A stretch of 64,000 nucleotides of DNA from REEP01 sp964517265 (GCA_964517265.1 CAZFBS010000006.1:14677-78676), one strand, 5' to 3'. Positions 17,957 through 27,013 are shown, counted from the stretch's first letter. Program-made: numbers and translations. Notes: generated by a model from the letters alone, not told the origin.

Positions 17957-18289
17957 TCAACCTGATCCCGCCTGCACCAGAAGGGAGGCATCCGCGGCCT
18001 TTGTTGCGGTCCGGCCAAGTTCAAGCCAGAATGCCCGCTCCGTCGGGGCCAACGACTGCCAGGGAGCCTGTCCCGACTCGTGCAGTTTGGCGTAGATCAC
18101 CGCCGCGACCGCATCGACGCGGTCAAGGTCCGGCTCATCGTCCGTCAGCGCCTGGAAACCGACTGTCAGAACGGCGGACGACAGATCTTCATGACTGTAT
18201 TCGGTGCCGCTGCTCGCCATTTCGATCAGCATTTCGCCCAAGATGTCTGCGCTTTCCTCAACCGCCCGCTTCCATGCCCGGATCATCAT
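17957..18289 (-). CDS. Hypothetical protein, 110 aa
   Basis: I do not recognise this family. The reading frame has good coding bias and a strong ribosome site (AAGGA, 5 nt before ATG 18289; a second ATG at 18286 follows). The protein is soluble, acidic and probably helical (for example RAVEESADILGEMLIEMA and DDEPDLDRVDAVAAVIYAKLH), with no signal peptide, membrane segment or cysteine motif. It stands between the amidotransferase and the divergent atp operon. The stop overlaps a short downstream TTG frame by one TTGA. Existence as a gene is likely; function unknown. Confidence 0.65.
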   Translation of the reverse strand: MMIRAWKRAVEESADILGEMLIEMASSGTEYSHEDLSSAVLTVGFQALTDDEPDLDRVDAVAAVIYAKLHESGQAPWQSLAPTERAFWLELGRTATKAADASLLVQAGSG

Positions 18290-18637
18290 GTTTTTCCTTC
18301 TTCCTTGCTGACGCCAAAGAAGTCACCACCCCTGCTCCTGCGCACGCAGACCTTCAGGACCATACCATCGCTACGATAACTGAGGCGGCAAAGCTGTGCC
18401 AGAGGACGGCCGTTCCATGGGAAAGGCTCCGCTGCCGGATGATCGGCGCAGCAACCGGCGAGCGTCTGATCGCAAGCCCCAAGATGGCAACGTTCCCGTG
18501 CCCGCACCGCATCAAGGCTCCTTGCGCCATCTTGTTCCGAATCCGGGGGCAATCTTGACAGGGTATAGAGCGCTCTCTATGGTCGCGAACGCTACGGCGC
18601 AGTGCCGATGGCGCACAAGCTGGTGGCAGCGTCAGCC
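18290..18637. other. Intergenic region between hypothetical gene and atpI
   Basis: 348 bp separating two divergently read genes. The only supported element is the candidate atp promoter at 18555-18583. The frames that cross the remainder on both strands lack ribosome sites and recognisable sequence. Confidence 0.5.
18555..18583 (+). promoter_or_regulatory. Candidate sigma-70 promoter of the atp (F0) operon with a palindrome in its spacer
   Basis: TTGACA (18555-18560, perfect -35) is followed at 17 nt by TATGGT (18578-18583, 4 of 6 match to the -10). The spacer and -10 carry the inverted repeat ATAGAG-CGCT-CTCTAT (18565-18580), whose centre AGAGCGCTCT is itself palindromic. It lies 55 nt upstream of the preferred atpI start. 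A regulator bound there would cover the promoter; none is known to me. Confidence 0.5.
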
Positions 18638-19042
18638 ATGGACAACAACCTTTCCCGCAGCCCTTTCGACGACCTGGGGGAGCGAATCCAGCGTTTGAAG
18701 GCCGAGACGACCCCGGCAGCGGCGAACGGGCAGGGGCAGCCGACGAGCGGCCTCGGCATGGCATTCGCGGTCGCCACCCACATGGTGTCTGGCATCGGCG
18801 TCGGTGCCGCGATCGGTTACTACTTGGATATTTGGCTCGGAACGTCGCCCTGGATGCTTGCTCTATTTTTCTTTCTGGGTGCCGGCGCCGGCATGTTGAA
18901 CACCTACCGGACGGCCACCGGAATGGGTATGGCCATGGGGTATGTAGCTGCCACCGACACGGCAAACGATAGCCGGGGGGCAGTGGCAAGTGAGGAAAAC
19001 GGGCACTTAAAAAAAGGCGGGAACAGTGGCAAGTCCGCTTGA
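18638..19042 (+). CDS. atpI: ATP synthase assembly/accessory protein AtpI
   Basis: 134-residue small membrane protein at the head of the F0 operon. AtpI-family proteins help assemble the c-ring and may act in Mg2+ or ion handling. Two hydrophobic segments are visible (AFAVATHMVSGIGVGAAIGYYLD and PWMLALFFFLGAGAGML), matching the AtpI/AtpZ hairpin. The start is placed at ATG 18638 (MDNNLSRSPFDDLGERI), where homology usually begins; in-frame GTG 18602 and ATG 18608 are alternatives. The last 17 bp overlap atpB. Confidence 0.85.
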   Translation: MDNNLSRSPFDDLGERIQRLKAETTPAAANGQGQPTSGLGMAFAVATHMVSGIGVGAAIGYYLDIWLGTSPWMLALFFFLGAGAGMLNTYRTATGMGMAMGYVAATDTANDSRGAVASEENGHLKKGGNSGKSA

Positions 19043-19748
19043 GCAATTTGAGATCGAAACCATCGCGCCGATCAAGATCGGCAACATCGATGCTTCGTTT
19101 ACCAATTCCAGCTTGTGGATGGTCATTGCCATCACCGTGGCGACGCTGTTCCTCACGTACGGCGTGCGCCATCGTCAAATGATCCCGGGCCGGATGCAAT
19201 CGATCGCGGAACTCAGCTACGAGTTCGTCAGCAACATGATAAGAAACAATGTCGGGTCCGGCGGGCGTCCCTACTTTCCCTTCATTTTCACGCTGTTCAT
19301 ATTTGTTTTGCTCGGCAACCTCCTCGGGCTGATTCCCTATAGTTTCACCTATACAAGTCACATCATTGTGACATTTGGTATGGCCATCGTCGTGTTCATC
19401 GGCACCACGATCATCGCTTTTGCCAAACATGGTCTCAAATTTTTTGGATTTTTTCTGCCCCACGGCACACCGCTTCTGATCGCGCCAATACTCGTGCCGA
19501 TTGAAATCCTGTCATACTTCACGCGCCCCATAAGCCTGTCGTTGCGTTTGTTCGCCAACATGACCGCAGGACACACTTTGCTCAAGGTGCTCGCCGGCTT
19601 CGTCTTCGCGATGGGGGTTCTCGGAATCGTGCCGCTGATCGCAACCATCGCGCTGTTCGGCCTGGAGTTTCTGGTTGCTTTTCTGCAAGCTTACGTGTTC
19701 GCTATACTTACCTGTATTTACCTGCATGATGCTCTGCATATGCATTGA
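19026..19748 (+). CDS. atpB: F0F1 ATP synthase subunit a
   Basis: 240-residue proton-channel subunit of the membrane rotor. The essential arginine is R174 in SLSLRLFANMTAGH, the helix facing the c-ring carboxylate. Five or six hydrophobic helices are visible and the length is typical for alphaproteobacteria. It starts at GTG 19026 after GGCGGGA, inside the end of atpI. Followed by atpE after 68 bp. Confidence 0.97.
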   Translation: MASPLEQFEIETIAPIKIGNIDASFTNSSLWMVIAITVATLFLTYGVRHRQMIPGRMQSIAELSYEFVSNMIRNNVGSGGRPYFPFIFTLFIFVLLGNLLGLIPYSFTYTSHIIVTFGMAIVVFIGTTIIAFAKHGLKFFGFFLPHGTPLLIAPILVPIEILSYFTRPISLSLRLFANMTAGHTLLKVLAGFVFAMGVLGIVPLIATIALFGLEFLVAFLQAYVFAILTCIYLHDALHMH

Positions 19749-19816
19749 CAAACGGTTCCGTTCGACGCGGACCACTCGGATGACGTCGCAAATGGTTGGA
19801 TAGGGGAAAACAAGCC

Positions 19817-20044
19817 ATGGAAATGGATGCTGCAAGAATGATCGGTGCCGGTATCGCCGTCGTCGGGCTGGGCGGGGTCGGTGCGGGAATTGGCAACATT
19901 TTCGCAACCGCGATCTCTTCTCTCGCGCGCAATCCGGCCGCGCAACCTCTGATCCAGCTGCCGATGTGGGTCGGCTTCGCGCTGGTCGAGGCGGTCGCGC
20001 TCTATGCGCTGGTCGTCGCGCTGATGCTGATGTTTGTGTTCTAA
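19817..20044 (+). CDS. atpE: F0F1 ATP synthase subunit c
   Basis: 75-residue two-helix proteolipid that forms the rotating ring. Helix 1 is glycine-rich (GAGIAVVGLGGVGAGIG), the polar loop is SLARNPAAQ, and helix 2 carries the proton-binding carboxylate E58 in GFALVEAVALYAL. There is no sodium-type Q/ES signature in helix 1, so H+ coupling is expected. Start ATG 19817 lies 9 nt after AGGGGAA. Confidence 0.97.
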   Translation: MEMDAARMIGAGIAVVGLGGVGAGIGNIFATAISSLARNPAAQPLIQLPMWVGFALVEAVALYALVVALMLMFVF

Positions 20045-20096
20045 AAACATCCTCTCGCATCATATTGATCCGCCGCAATAGCCGCCTGAGGAGACC

Positions 20097-20588
20097 ATGC
20101 CGCAGTTCGACCCTGCCCTCTTTTCTCCGCAACTGGTGTGGCTTGCTCTGACCTTCGGGCTTCTCTATTTCCTGATGTCCAAGGTGGCATTGCCGCGGAT
20201 CGGCCAAATCCTCGAGGAGCGCGAACACCGTATCAACGACAACCTGCGCAAGGCGGAAACGCTGAAGCAGCAAGCCGAAGCGGCGGTGGCGGCTTATGAG
20301 AAGCGAATGGCCGACGCCAGGGCGAAGGCCCATGAGACGGTTCGTGAAATCCGTGAGCAGATGGCAGCGGAGGCGGCGGAACGGCACGAGCAACTAAACG
20401 AGCGGCTTTCGGCCGAGATCGCCGAGGGTGAGGCGCGCATTGCCGAGGCCCGGGCAAAGGCGGTCGAGAGTGTGCGAGACATGGCTGTGGACGTGGCAGC
20501 TGCCGCAACGGCCCGGTTGATCGGCGGACACGTGGACGAAGCGGTGATTGCCGGCACAGTCGATAAGGTTCTCCAGGAGGGGGTGTGA
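20097..20588 (+). CDS. atpF': F0F1 ATP synthase subunit b' (second b-type stalk subunit)
   Basis: 163 residues: one N-terminal membrane helix (LVWLALTFGLLYFLM) and a long alanine/glutamate-rich amphipathic helix forming the peripheral stalk. Alphaproteobacteria and phototrophs use a b/b' heterodimer instead of b2, and the first b gene after atpE is usually b'. Start ATG 20097 is 3 nt after GAGGAG. The stop overlaps the atpF start (ATGA at 20588). Confidence 0.93.
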   Translation: MPQFDPALFSPQLVWLALTFGLLYFLMSKVALPRIGQILEEREHRINDNLRKAETLKQQAEAAVAAYEKRMADARAKAHETVREIREQMAAEAAERHEQLNERLSAEIAEGEARIAEARAKAVESVRDMAVDVAAAATARLIGGHVDEAVIAGTVDKVLQEGV

Positions 20589-21118
20589 TGCAGGCGTGGG
20601 CGGCAGAAGGGGCGGATCATGCGGGGCCGTTTTACGCTTCTGCGGAATTTTGGGTGGCAGTCGCCTTCGTCATTTTCATCGCCTTGACCGCGCGGATCGT
20701 CTACCGGGTGATCAGTGTGGCTCTTGACGACCGCGCCGCCCGCATCGAGGGTCAGCTCAACGAGGCGACCCGCCTCGCCGCCGAAGCGCAGGAGCTTCTT
20801 GCTTCAATTGAACGCAAGCAGCGGGAGGCGGCGACGGAAGCCGACGAAATCCTTGAGCGCGCGCGCAGGGAGTCGGATCGGATTGCCGAGCGGGGCGCTC
20901 AAGAGCTTGAAAAGGCACTCAAGCGCCGGGAGCAACTGGCAATGGAACGCCTTGCTCATGCCGAGCAGACGGCCGTTGCGGAGGTGCGTAATCAAGCCGT
21001 TGACGTGGCATTGGAAGCGACACGGCGTCTTCTTGTGGCGGAGACCACCACGGATCGAGCAGACGCATTGGTCGATGCCACCATCAAGGATCTCCCGCAG
21101 AAGCTTCAACTGCACTGA
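20588..21118 (+). CDS. atpF: F0F1 ATP synthase subunit b
   Basis: 176-residue peripheral-stalk subunit. The N-terminal membrane helix (FWVAVAFVIFIALTARIVY) is followed by a charged coiled coil that ends near the delta-binding C-terminus. Start ATG 20588 is 7 nt after AGGAGG and overlaps the b' stop; GTG 20585 is less well placed. It is the last gene of the F0 operon here. The F1 genes (atpHAGDC) are absent from the window, matching the split F0/F1 operons of Rhodospirillales and relatives. Confidence 0.95.
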   Translation: MQAWAAEGADHAGPFYASAEFWVAVAFVIFIALTARIVYRVISVALDDRAARIEGQLNEATRLAAEAQELLASIERKQREAATEADEILERARRESDRIAERGAQELEKALKRREQLAMERLAHAEQTAVAEVRNQAVDVALEATRRLLVAETTTDRADALVDATIKDLPQKLQLH

Positions 21119-21125
21119 CTTCCGT

Positions 21126-21153
21126 TTAGCGCTTACTGGTTAGCGCTTACTGG
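21126..21153. repeat. 14-bp perfect tandem duplication between atpF and ligA
   Basis: The unit TTAGCGCTTACTGG occurs twice head-to-tail (21126-21139 and 21140-21153) in the 83-bp gap between the convergent atpF and ligA stops. Each unit contains the palindrome AGCGCT. No T-tract or long stem is present, so it is not an obvious terminator. Confidence 0.85.
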
Positions 21154-21201
21154 ATGGCCCGGGGAAGCGGAGCCGAGCCCGGATCGAGCTGGCGGGCCTG
21201 T

Positions 21202-23340
21202 TCAGTCGACGGATAAGGTTCGTTCGTCGGCATCGAGATCCGGGGCTCCCCTGATCAAATCCAGCCACTCCTGTTCATTCAGCACCTTCACCCCCAACGC
21301 GCTTGCCTTAGCAGCCTTTGAGCCGGCATCGGCGCCGACCACAACGAAATCGGTCTTTTTCGACACCGACCCCGCCACTTTTGCTCCCAGTGCCTCTGCT
21401 GTTGCCTTGGCTTCGTTGCGAGTCATCGTTTCCAGCGACCCGGTAAAAACCACGGTCCGCCCGGTGATCGGCGAGTCGCGATACGGCGACGAAGCGAACG
21501 GAACGATCGTCAGCTCGTGGGATAAATCATCCAGGATCGCGATGTTGTGGGGTTCGGCGAAAAAATCCGCGATGTCCTTGGCGACTGAGGGGCCGATTCC
21601 GTTGATGTTGACGAGATCCTGCCAAGCGTCACCCTCAAGATCCCGAGCGGCAACCATTGCCTCCCGCCACGCATCGAACGAGCCGTACTGCCGTGCGAGC
21701 AGCCGGGCAGTGGCCTGACCGACCTGCCGGATGCCGAGCGCATAGATGAAGCGATCGAGGCTGATCGTGCGCCCCGCATCGATCGCTCTCAGCAGGTTCT
21801 CAACAGACTTGCTGCCCCAATTCTCACGGCTGCGGATCGTCTCCGCCTTGGCGTGCAGCCGGAATATATCCCCCGGACCGGTGATCAAACCGTCCGCGCG
21901 AAAAGCTTCGATATGCTTGGCGCCGAGCCCTTCGATATCAAAAGCGTCGCGCGAGACAAAATGCTTGAGCCGCTCCACCGCCTGCGCCGGGCAAATGAGA
22001 CCACCCGTGCATCGCCGTGCCGCCTCATCGGCCTCCCGCACGGCAAGACTACCGCATTCCGGGCACTGGTCTGGAAATACATACGGCTGTGCGTCCGGCA
22101 GTCGCAGCTCGGCCACCACGCCCCTCACCTGGGGGATGACGTCACCGGCGCGTTGGACGATTACGGTATCGCCCACCCGGATGTCCTTGCGGGCGATCTC
22201 GTCCTCGTTGTGTAACGTGGCCCGCGAGACGACGACGCCGCCCACCGTCACCGGCTCCAGTTCGGCAACAGGAGTGAGGGTGCCTGTTCGACCGACTTGG
22301 ATGCGGATGGCGCGAAGCAATGTATGTGCTTTCTCCGCAGGGAACTTCTGGGCAATCGCCCAGCGCGGGGACCGGCTGACGGCGCCAAGCCGCTGCTGCC
22401 AGTCGATGCGGTTGACTTTGAACACAATGCCGTCGATGTCGTAGCCGAGGCTGCCACGCTGGAGCTCGATTTCGCGGTACAACGTCATCATCTCGTCGAT
22501 GCCGCGACACAGGCGGGCAAGCGGATTGACAGGGAACCCCCACCCCTGCAACCGGTGCAGAAACTCCTCATGGGTGGTGGCGACGGCGTCGCTGGTTTCT
22601 CCCCAGGCGTAGGCGAAGAAGCGCAGCGGCCGCTCCGCTGTTACCTTCGGGTCGAGTTGCCGTAGTGAACCGGCCGCAGCATTCCTTGGGTTGGCAAACA
22701 CCTTCAGTTCAGCCGCTTTCTGACGTTCGTTGAGGGACAGAAAGTCCTGCGCGCTCATGTAGACCTCGCCCCGGATTTCAATGAGAGCGGGCAGGCCCGA
22801 AGCCTCACCTGGAATGTCGGCAAGGGTGCGGAGGTTGGCGGTCACGTTCTCGCCGGTGGTGCCGTCACCGCGGGTTGCCCCCTGCACGAGACGTCCCTTC
22901 TCATACAGCAGCGAAACCGACAACCCGTCGATCTTGGGCTCGCCCATCATCTCCAGCGGCTGCTCGGGATCGTCACGCAGTTCCTTCAGATAGCGGCGAA
23001 TGCCGCTCACGAACTCATGAAGATCCTCCTCGGTAAATGCATTCGCCAGGGACAGCATCGGCCGCCGATGCATGACCTTGGCAAAGGCGGCGGCAGGCGC
23101 CATCCCGACCCGCCGAGACGGCGTGTCCTCGCGCACCAGATCGGGAAACCGTGCCTCGATTGCGCCATTGCGCCGGCGTAAGGCGTCGTACTCGGCGTCG
23201 CTGACGATCGGCGCGTCTTCCTGATAATAGGCGCGATCATGGGCGTCGATCTCCTCCGCCAGCGCGGCAAGTTCCGCTTTCGCTTCCTCGAAGCTCAAAG
23301 CGGCGACAGGCTTGGCGCGCAGCGAAGGCCGACTGATCAT
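21202..23340 (-). CDS. ligA: NAD-dependent DNA ligase LigA
   Basis: 712-residue replicative and repair ligase. The adenylated lysine is K136 in GEPKIDGLSVS. Domain Ia precedes it (about 17-95), OB-fold elements follow, and the four-cysteine zinc finger contains CPECG and CTGGLICP. Helix-hairpin-helix repeats and a C-terminal BRCT domain (GRTVVFTGSL, about 625-705) complete the family layout. Start ATG 23340 overlaps the recN stop by 4 bp, so it is coupled to recN in the order lpxC-bamD-recN-ligA. Confidence 0.97.
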   Translation of the reverse strand: MISRPSLRAKPVAALSFEEAKAELAALAEEIDAHDRAYYQEDAPIVSDAEYDALRRRNGAIEARFPDLVREDTPSRRVGMAPAAAFAKVMHRRPMLSLANAFTEEDLHEFVSGIRRYLKELRDDPEQPLEMMGEPKIDGLSVSLLYEKGRLVQGATRGDGTTGENVTANLRTLADIPGEASGLPALIEIRGEVYMSAQDFLSLNERQKAAELKVFANPRNAAAGSLRQLDPKVTAERPLRFFAYAWGETSDAVATTHEEFLHRLQGWGFPVNPLARLCRGIDEMMTLYREIELQRGSLGYDIDGIVFKVNRIDWQQRLGAVSRSPRWAIAQKFPAEKAHTLLRAIRIQVGRTGTLTPVAELEPVTVGGVVVSRATLHNEDEIARKDIRVGDTVIVQRAGDVIPQVRGVVAELRLPDAQPYVFPDQCPECGSLAVREADEAARRCTGGLICPAQAVERLKHFVSRDAFDIEGLGAKHIEAFRADGLITGPGDIFRLHAKAETIRSRENWGSKSVENLLRAIDAGRTISLDRFIYALGIRQVGQATARLLARQYGSFDAWREAMVAARDLEGDAWQDLVNINGIGPSVAKDIADFFAEPHNIAILDDLSHELTIVPFASSPYRDSPITGRTVVFTGSLETMTRNEAKATAEALGAKVAGSVSKKTDFVVVGADAGSKAAKASALGVKVLNEQEWLDLIRGAPDLDADERTLSVD

Positions 23341-25013
23341 GGTTCGACGGTGTTGAGCAGGCTATCGGCGGCGGCCCGGGCCTCGTCAGTCACCTTTGCA
23401 CCGGCGAGCATCCGCGCGATCTCCTCCTTGCGCTCGGCGGCATCGAGAACATGGACAAAAGTGCGTGCGCCCTCCATCTCAAGGGCCTTGCTCACCCGCC
23501 ATTGATAGGCGGCGCGGGCCGCCACTTGTGGCGAATGCGTCACGACCAGCACCTGAACATCGGCGGCAAGACGCGCCAGCCGCTCACCTACCGCTGCGGC
23601 CACGGCGCCGCCGATACCGGCGTCCACCTCGTCGAAGATCAGCGTCGGAACCGGGTCCGCCCGAACCAGAACCACCTTCAGAGCCAACATGAAGCGGGCC
23701 AACTCCCCACCCGAGGCGATCCGATTGAGCGGCCCGGGCGGCGTGCCCGGATTGGTGGAGACCGCGAACGTGACCCGGTCCCACCCTTGATCGCCCCAAT
23801 CCTGCTCATCCAGCGCTTCGATGACCGTCACGAACGTCGCCTTGCCGAGACGCAGCGGATCCAGCTCCAACGCTACTGCAGCGTCGAGGCGAAGCGCTGC
23901 TTCATGCCGGGCCTCGCTCAAAAGGCGCGCGCGCTCCACATAAACACGGCGCGCTTCTGCCTCCTCGGCTGCCAGTTGCTTCGCCAGCGCCGATCCGTCC
24001 TCCAAACGCGCCAGCCGCGACGCCATCTCCTCCCGCAGCCCCGCCAGCGCATCGACTTCGCAAGCATGCTTGCGGGCGAGCCCACGCAGCAGGAACAGCC
24101 GCTCTTCAACCACTTCGAGCCCGCCCGGATCCAGATCCAGATCGGCCACCGCACGCTCGAGCAGGGCTGTCGCCTCCTCCGTTTCAGAAGCGGCTCGATC
24201 CAGCGCAGCAATGGTTGCATCGAGCTTGCCGTCAGCCTTGCCGGCAACCCTCTCCAGCGCCCGCGAAGCCGAACGAATCATCGCGTCGACGCTCTGCCCG
24301 CTCCCGCCCAGCGTCTTCGCTGCTTCGTCCATCGCCTGTACCAGCTTCTCTGCGCTCATCAACAGATGGCGCCGCTCCGCCAGTTCCTGCTCCTCGCCAT
24401 GCCGAGGATTGACCGCCTCCAATTCGTCAACTACGTGCTTCAAATACGCCTCATCACGACGCGCATTTTCAAGTTCTGTTGTCGCCGTGTTCAGGCGCTG
24501 GATCGACTGACGCCATGCCGCGCGCGCCTCGCGGACAGCATCCAGCAGATCCCTCAGATCCCCGAACGCGTCCAGCAGGGCACGATGGTGGGCGGCGTCG
24601 AGTAATCGCCGGCTCTCATACTGACCATGGATCTCGACCAGCGTTTCGCCAACCCGCCGCAGCAGCGAACGGCTGACGGGCTGGTCATTGACAAACGCCC
24701 GCGATCGGCCGTCACTGCTCAAAACACGGCGAAGAATAAGAGCGCCTTCATTGGCGTCGATATCGTGATCACTCAGCACACGACAGGCATCATGATCGGC
24801 AGGAACGGTGAAGGCGGCACTGACGCTGGCCTGAGAAGTACCGTGACGAACAAGCCGCGCATCCGAACGGCCACCGGCCGCCAGCCCCAGCGCATCGAGC
24901 AGGATGGATTTGCCAGCACCGGTCTCACCGGTGAGGGCACCGAGCCCCGGTTGGAACTCAAGATCAAGGCGATCAATCAGGACGATATCCCGGATCGTCA
25001 GCGTCGCCAGCAT
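23337..25013 (-). CDS. recN: DNA repair protein RecN
   Basis: 558-residue SMC-like ATPase used in double-strand-break repair. Walker A GETGAGKS is at 29-36, the coiled-coil arms (about 150-350) are alanine/glutamate-rich, and the C-terminal head has SGGELARFMLALK and Walker B TLIFDEVDAGIGG. The gene sits 9 bp after bamD and overlaps ligA. recN is LexA-regulated in many bacteria, but I see no LexA-type box directly upstream, so it is probably expressed from the lpxC/bamD promoters here. Confidence 0.96.
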   Translation of the reverse strand: MLATLTIRDIVLIDRLDLEFQPGLGALTGETGAGKSILLDALGLAAGGRSDARLVRHGTSQASVSAAFTVPADHDACRVLSDHDIDANEGALILRRVLSSDGRSRAFVNDQPVSRSLLRRVGETLVEIHGQYESRRLLDAAHHRALLDAFGDLRDLLDAVREARAAWRQSIQRLNTATTELENARRDEAYLKHVVDELEAVNPRHGEEQELAERRHLLMSAEKLVQAMDEAAKTLGGSGQSVDAMIRSASRALERVAGKADGKLDATIAALDRAASETEEATALLERAVADLDLDPGGLEVVEERLFLLRGLARKHACEVDALAGLREEMASRLARLEDGSALAKQLAAEEAEARRVYVERARLLSEARHEAALRLDAAVALELDPLRLGKATFVTVIEALDEQDWGDQGWDRVTFAVSTNPGTPPGPLNRIASGGELARFMLALKVVLVRADPVPTLIFDEVDAGIGGAVAAAVGERLARLAADVQVLVVTHSPQVAARAAYQWRVSKALEMEGARTFVHVLDAAERKEEIARMLAGAKVTDEARAAADSLLNTVEP

Positions 25014-25022
25014 GCCGCCCGG

Positions 25023-25871
25023 CTACCAGAATTTATACCAGGGCTGCTCCCGAACACGGATCGGCTGATTCTCCACCAATTCGTAGGAGTCGATGTACCA
25101 CTCGCTATCTGGAAAATTGTGGCCAAGAATCGCCGCCATCCGGCGTGCCTCGTCGTCCAGTCCAAGCACGGTGTAGGCTTCTACCAATCGATGCAGTGCC
25201 TCCGGCACGTGCATGGTGGTCTGGAAATCCTCGACTACCCGGCGGAAGCGGTTGATCGCTGCGAGCTGGTGCCCCTGCCGCAGATAGAAGCGACCCACAC
25301 TCATCTCCTTGCCGGCCAAATGGTCGTTGATCAGATCCAGTTTGAGCCGAGCATCTCGGGCGTAGGGGCTCGCCGGGTAGCGGGTGACCAGCTGCTCAAA
25401 CGCATTGCGCGCCTCGAGGGTCATGCTTTGATCCCGCTCGACATCCGCGATCCGCTCGTAGAAGGCGATGCCTTTCAAATAGTGGGCGTACGGGATGTCC
25501 GGATTTGCCGGATGCAAACGAATGTATCGGTCGAGCGCGGCGATCGCCTCGTCGTACTGGTTTCCTTCATAGTAGCTATAGGCGGACAGCACCTGAGCCC
25601 TGGTTGCCCACGGAGAATAAGGGTGTTGGCGTTCGACCTCATCGAATAGTTCCGCCGCCCTGACCGGCTCGCCCGTCTCAAGAGCGTCCATCGCTTCGTT
25701 GTAAAGCGACTCGACCGGCCGTTCCTCGTATTCCACCTCGCTGCTCGTTTCACAGCCGGCCGCCGCCAACGCGACGATCATGCACAGGATCGAACGGCGC
25801 CACCACCGTCCCCCCTGTGATCCCGCTTCCCTGACCTCACGCACCGTATTCACGTCCGCGCTCATTCCCAA
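25023..25871 (-). CDS. bamD: Outer-membrane protein assembly factor BamD (ComL) lipoprotein
   Basis: 282 residues (start ATG 25871, or ATG 25865). The N-terminal basic stretch and hydrophobic helix end in the lipobox LAAAGC, giving a lipid-anchored periplasmic protein. TPR-like repeats cover the mature part (SLYNEAMDALETGEPVRAAE, AYSYYEGNQYDEAIAAL, PYAHYLKGIAFYERI), as in BamD, the essential partner of BamA in beta-barrel insertion. The lpxC-bamD-recN-ligA order is conserved in alphaproteobacteria. Confidence 0.95.
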   Translation of the reverse strand: MGMSADVNTVREVREAGSQGGRWWRRSILCMIVALAAAGCETSSEVEYEERPVESLYNEAMDALETGEPVRAAELFDEVERQHPYSPWATRAQVLSAYSYYEGNQYDEAIAALDRYIRLHPANPDIPYAHYLKGIAFYERIADVERDQSMTLEARNAFEQLVTRYPASPYARDARLKLDLINDHLAGKEMSVGRFYLRQGHQLAAINRFRRVVEDFQTTMHVPEALHRLVEAYTVLGLDDEARRMAAILGHNFPDSEWYIDSYELVENQPIRVREQPWYKFW

Positions 25872-26032
25872 GCGTTCCTTGACGCTCTCTCCTTGCCAAG
25901 CTTGGCGACTATATCATGCCTCGGCCATGACATGGCAAGCATGCCGCTGATCATCGGCACCGCGCGCGCACGATGGGCAAGAGTTCCCGCATCAAACACG
26001 CTATACAGGCAACGGCCGCAAAGGGCTGGGCA

Positions 26033-27013
26033 TCATCCCGCAAGCGCGGGGACAAAATCGGCTCGCCGGGTGCGATCGAACACCGCCAAGCCGTCGTCAC
26101 TCCGGCACATGGTATCCCACGTCCACGATCCCGGCTGCGCGAACATGGTCCGGAGCAGACGGTTATTCGCCGCGTGGCCTGAGCGCGTGCCATGGAAATG
26201 GCCAATGATCGGCCCGCCGGCGAGGTACAGATCGCCGATCGCGTCAAGAGCCTTGTGGCGCACGAACTCGTCATCGTAGCGGAGGCCTTCGTCGTTGAGG
26301 ATGCGATCGCCGCTGATCACAACCGCATTGTCCAACGATCCTCCTCGCGCCAGACCAGCGGCCCGCAGTTCCTGAACTTCATCGAGGAACCCGAACGTCC
26401 GAGCCCGCGCCAACTCCTTCTTGAACGTTCCATTGACGAGATCGATCGCCAGCGCCTGGTTGCCCACCACCGATCGGCCGTAGTCGATCTCGACATCAAC
26501 GGAAAAACCGTTCCCGGGTGTCAAAGCAGCCGTCCAGCCGTTTCCTGTCGCCGTCACCGGCTCGAGGATGCGGATCGCACGCCGTGCGCAGGCCTGCTCC
26601 AACAGTCCGGCACACTCGATCAAAAAGACGAACGGAGCCGAGCTGCCATCCATGACCGGCAACTCCGGCCCGTCGACCTCGACCACGGCATTGTCCACGT
26701 TGAGGCCCGCAAGCGCCGCCATCAAGTGCTCGACCGTGCCGATCGTCACCCCATCGCCGCTGCCGACCACCGTGCACATCCGGGTGTCGACGACATGGTC
26801 CCATCGCGCCGGAATCGTCGCGCCGGCGAGATCCGTTCGCACGAAGCGGATCCCGGCATTGGGTTCAGCCGGTTTCAGCGTCATGGTCACTTTCGCGCCG
26901 GAATGCAGGCCCACTCCGGTGCAATGTACGGCACGGCGCAGCGTCTTTTGCGGAACAAGTCTCCGCGGATTCGCGCTTCGAAATGCTTCGGCGGCTCGCT
27001 GCGTATTGCCCAT
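26033..27013 (-). CDS. lpxC: UDP-3-O-acyl-N-acetylglucosamine deacetylase
   Basis: 326 residues; zinc enzyme of the committed lipid A step, showing the organism makes LPS. Metal and catalytic motifs are present: TVEHLMAAL, RHKALDAIGDL and HFHGTRSGHAANNRLL. The N-terminus (QKTLRRAVHCTGVGLHSG) is typical. The segment FVRHKALDAIGDLYLAG provides the His and Asp ligands. It lies 190 bp downstream of ftsZ beyond a strong terminator-like hairpin, so it should have its own promoter in that gap. bamD follows after 161 bp. Confidence 0.96.
   Translation of the reverse strand: MGNTQRAAEAFRSANPRRLVPQKTLRRAVHCTGVGLHSGAKVTMTLKPAEPNAGIRFVRTDLAGATIPARWDHVVDTRMCTVVGSGDGVTIGTVEHLMAALAGLNVDNAVVEVDGPELPVMDGSSAPFVFLIECAGLLEQACARRAIRILEPVTATGNGWTAALTPGNGFSVDVEIDYGRSVVGNQALAIDLVNGTFKKELARARTFGFLDEVQELRAAGLARGGSLDNAVVISGDRILNDEGLRYDDEFVRHKALDAIGDLYLAGGPIIGHFHGTRSGHAANNRLLRTMFAQPGSWTWDTMCRSDDGLAVFDRTRRADFVPALAG

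Noticed and set aside
17719..18558. 279-codon plus-strand frame in the gene-poor region
   Set aside because: Sequence is Arg/Pro/Ser-rich and low in secondary-structure pattern, opposite the better supported 110-aa minus-strand gene.
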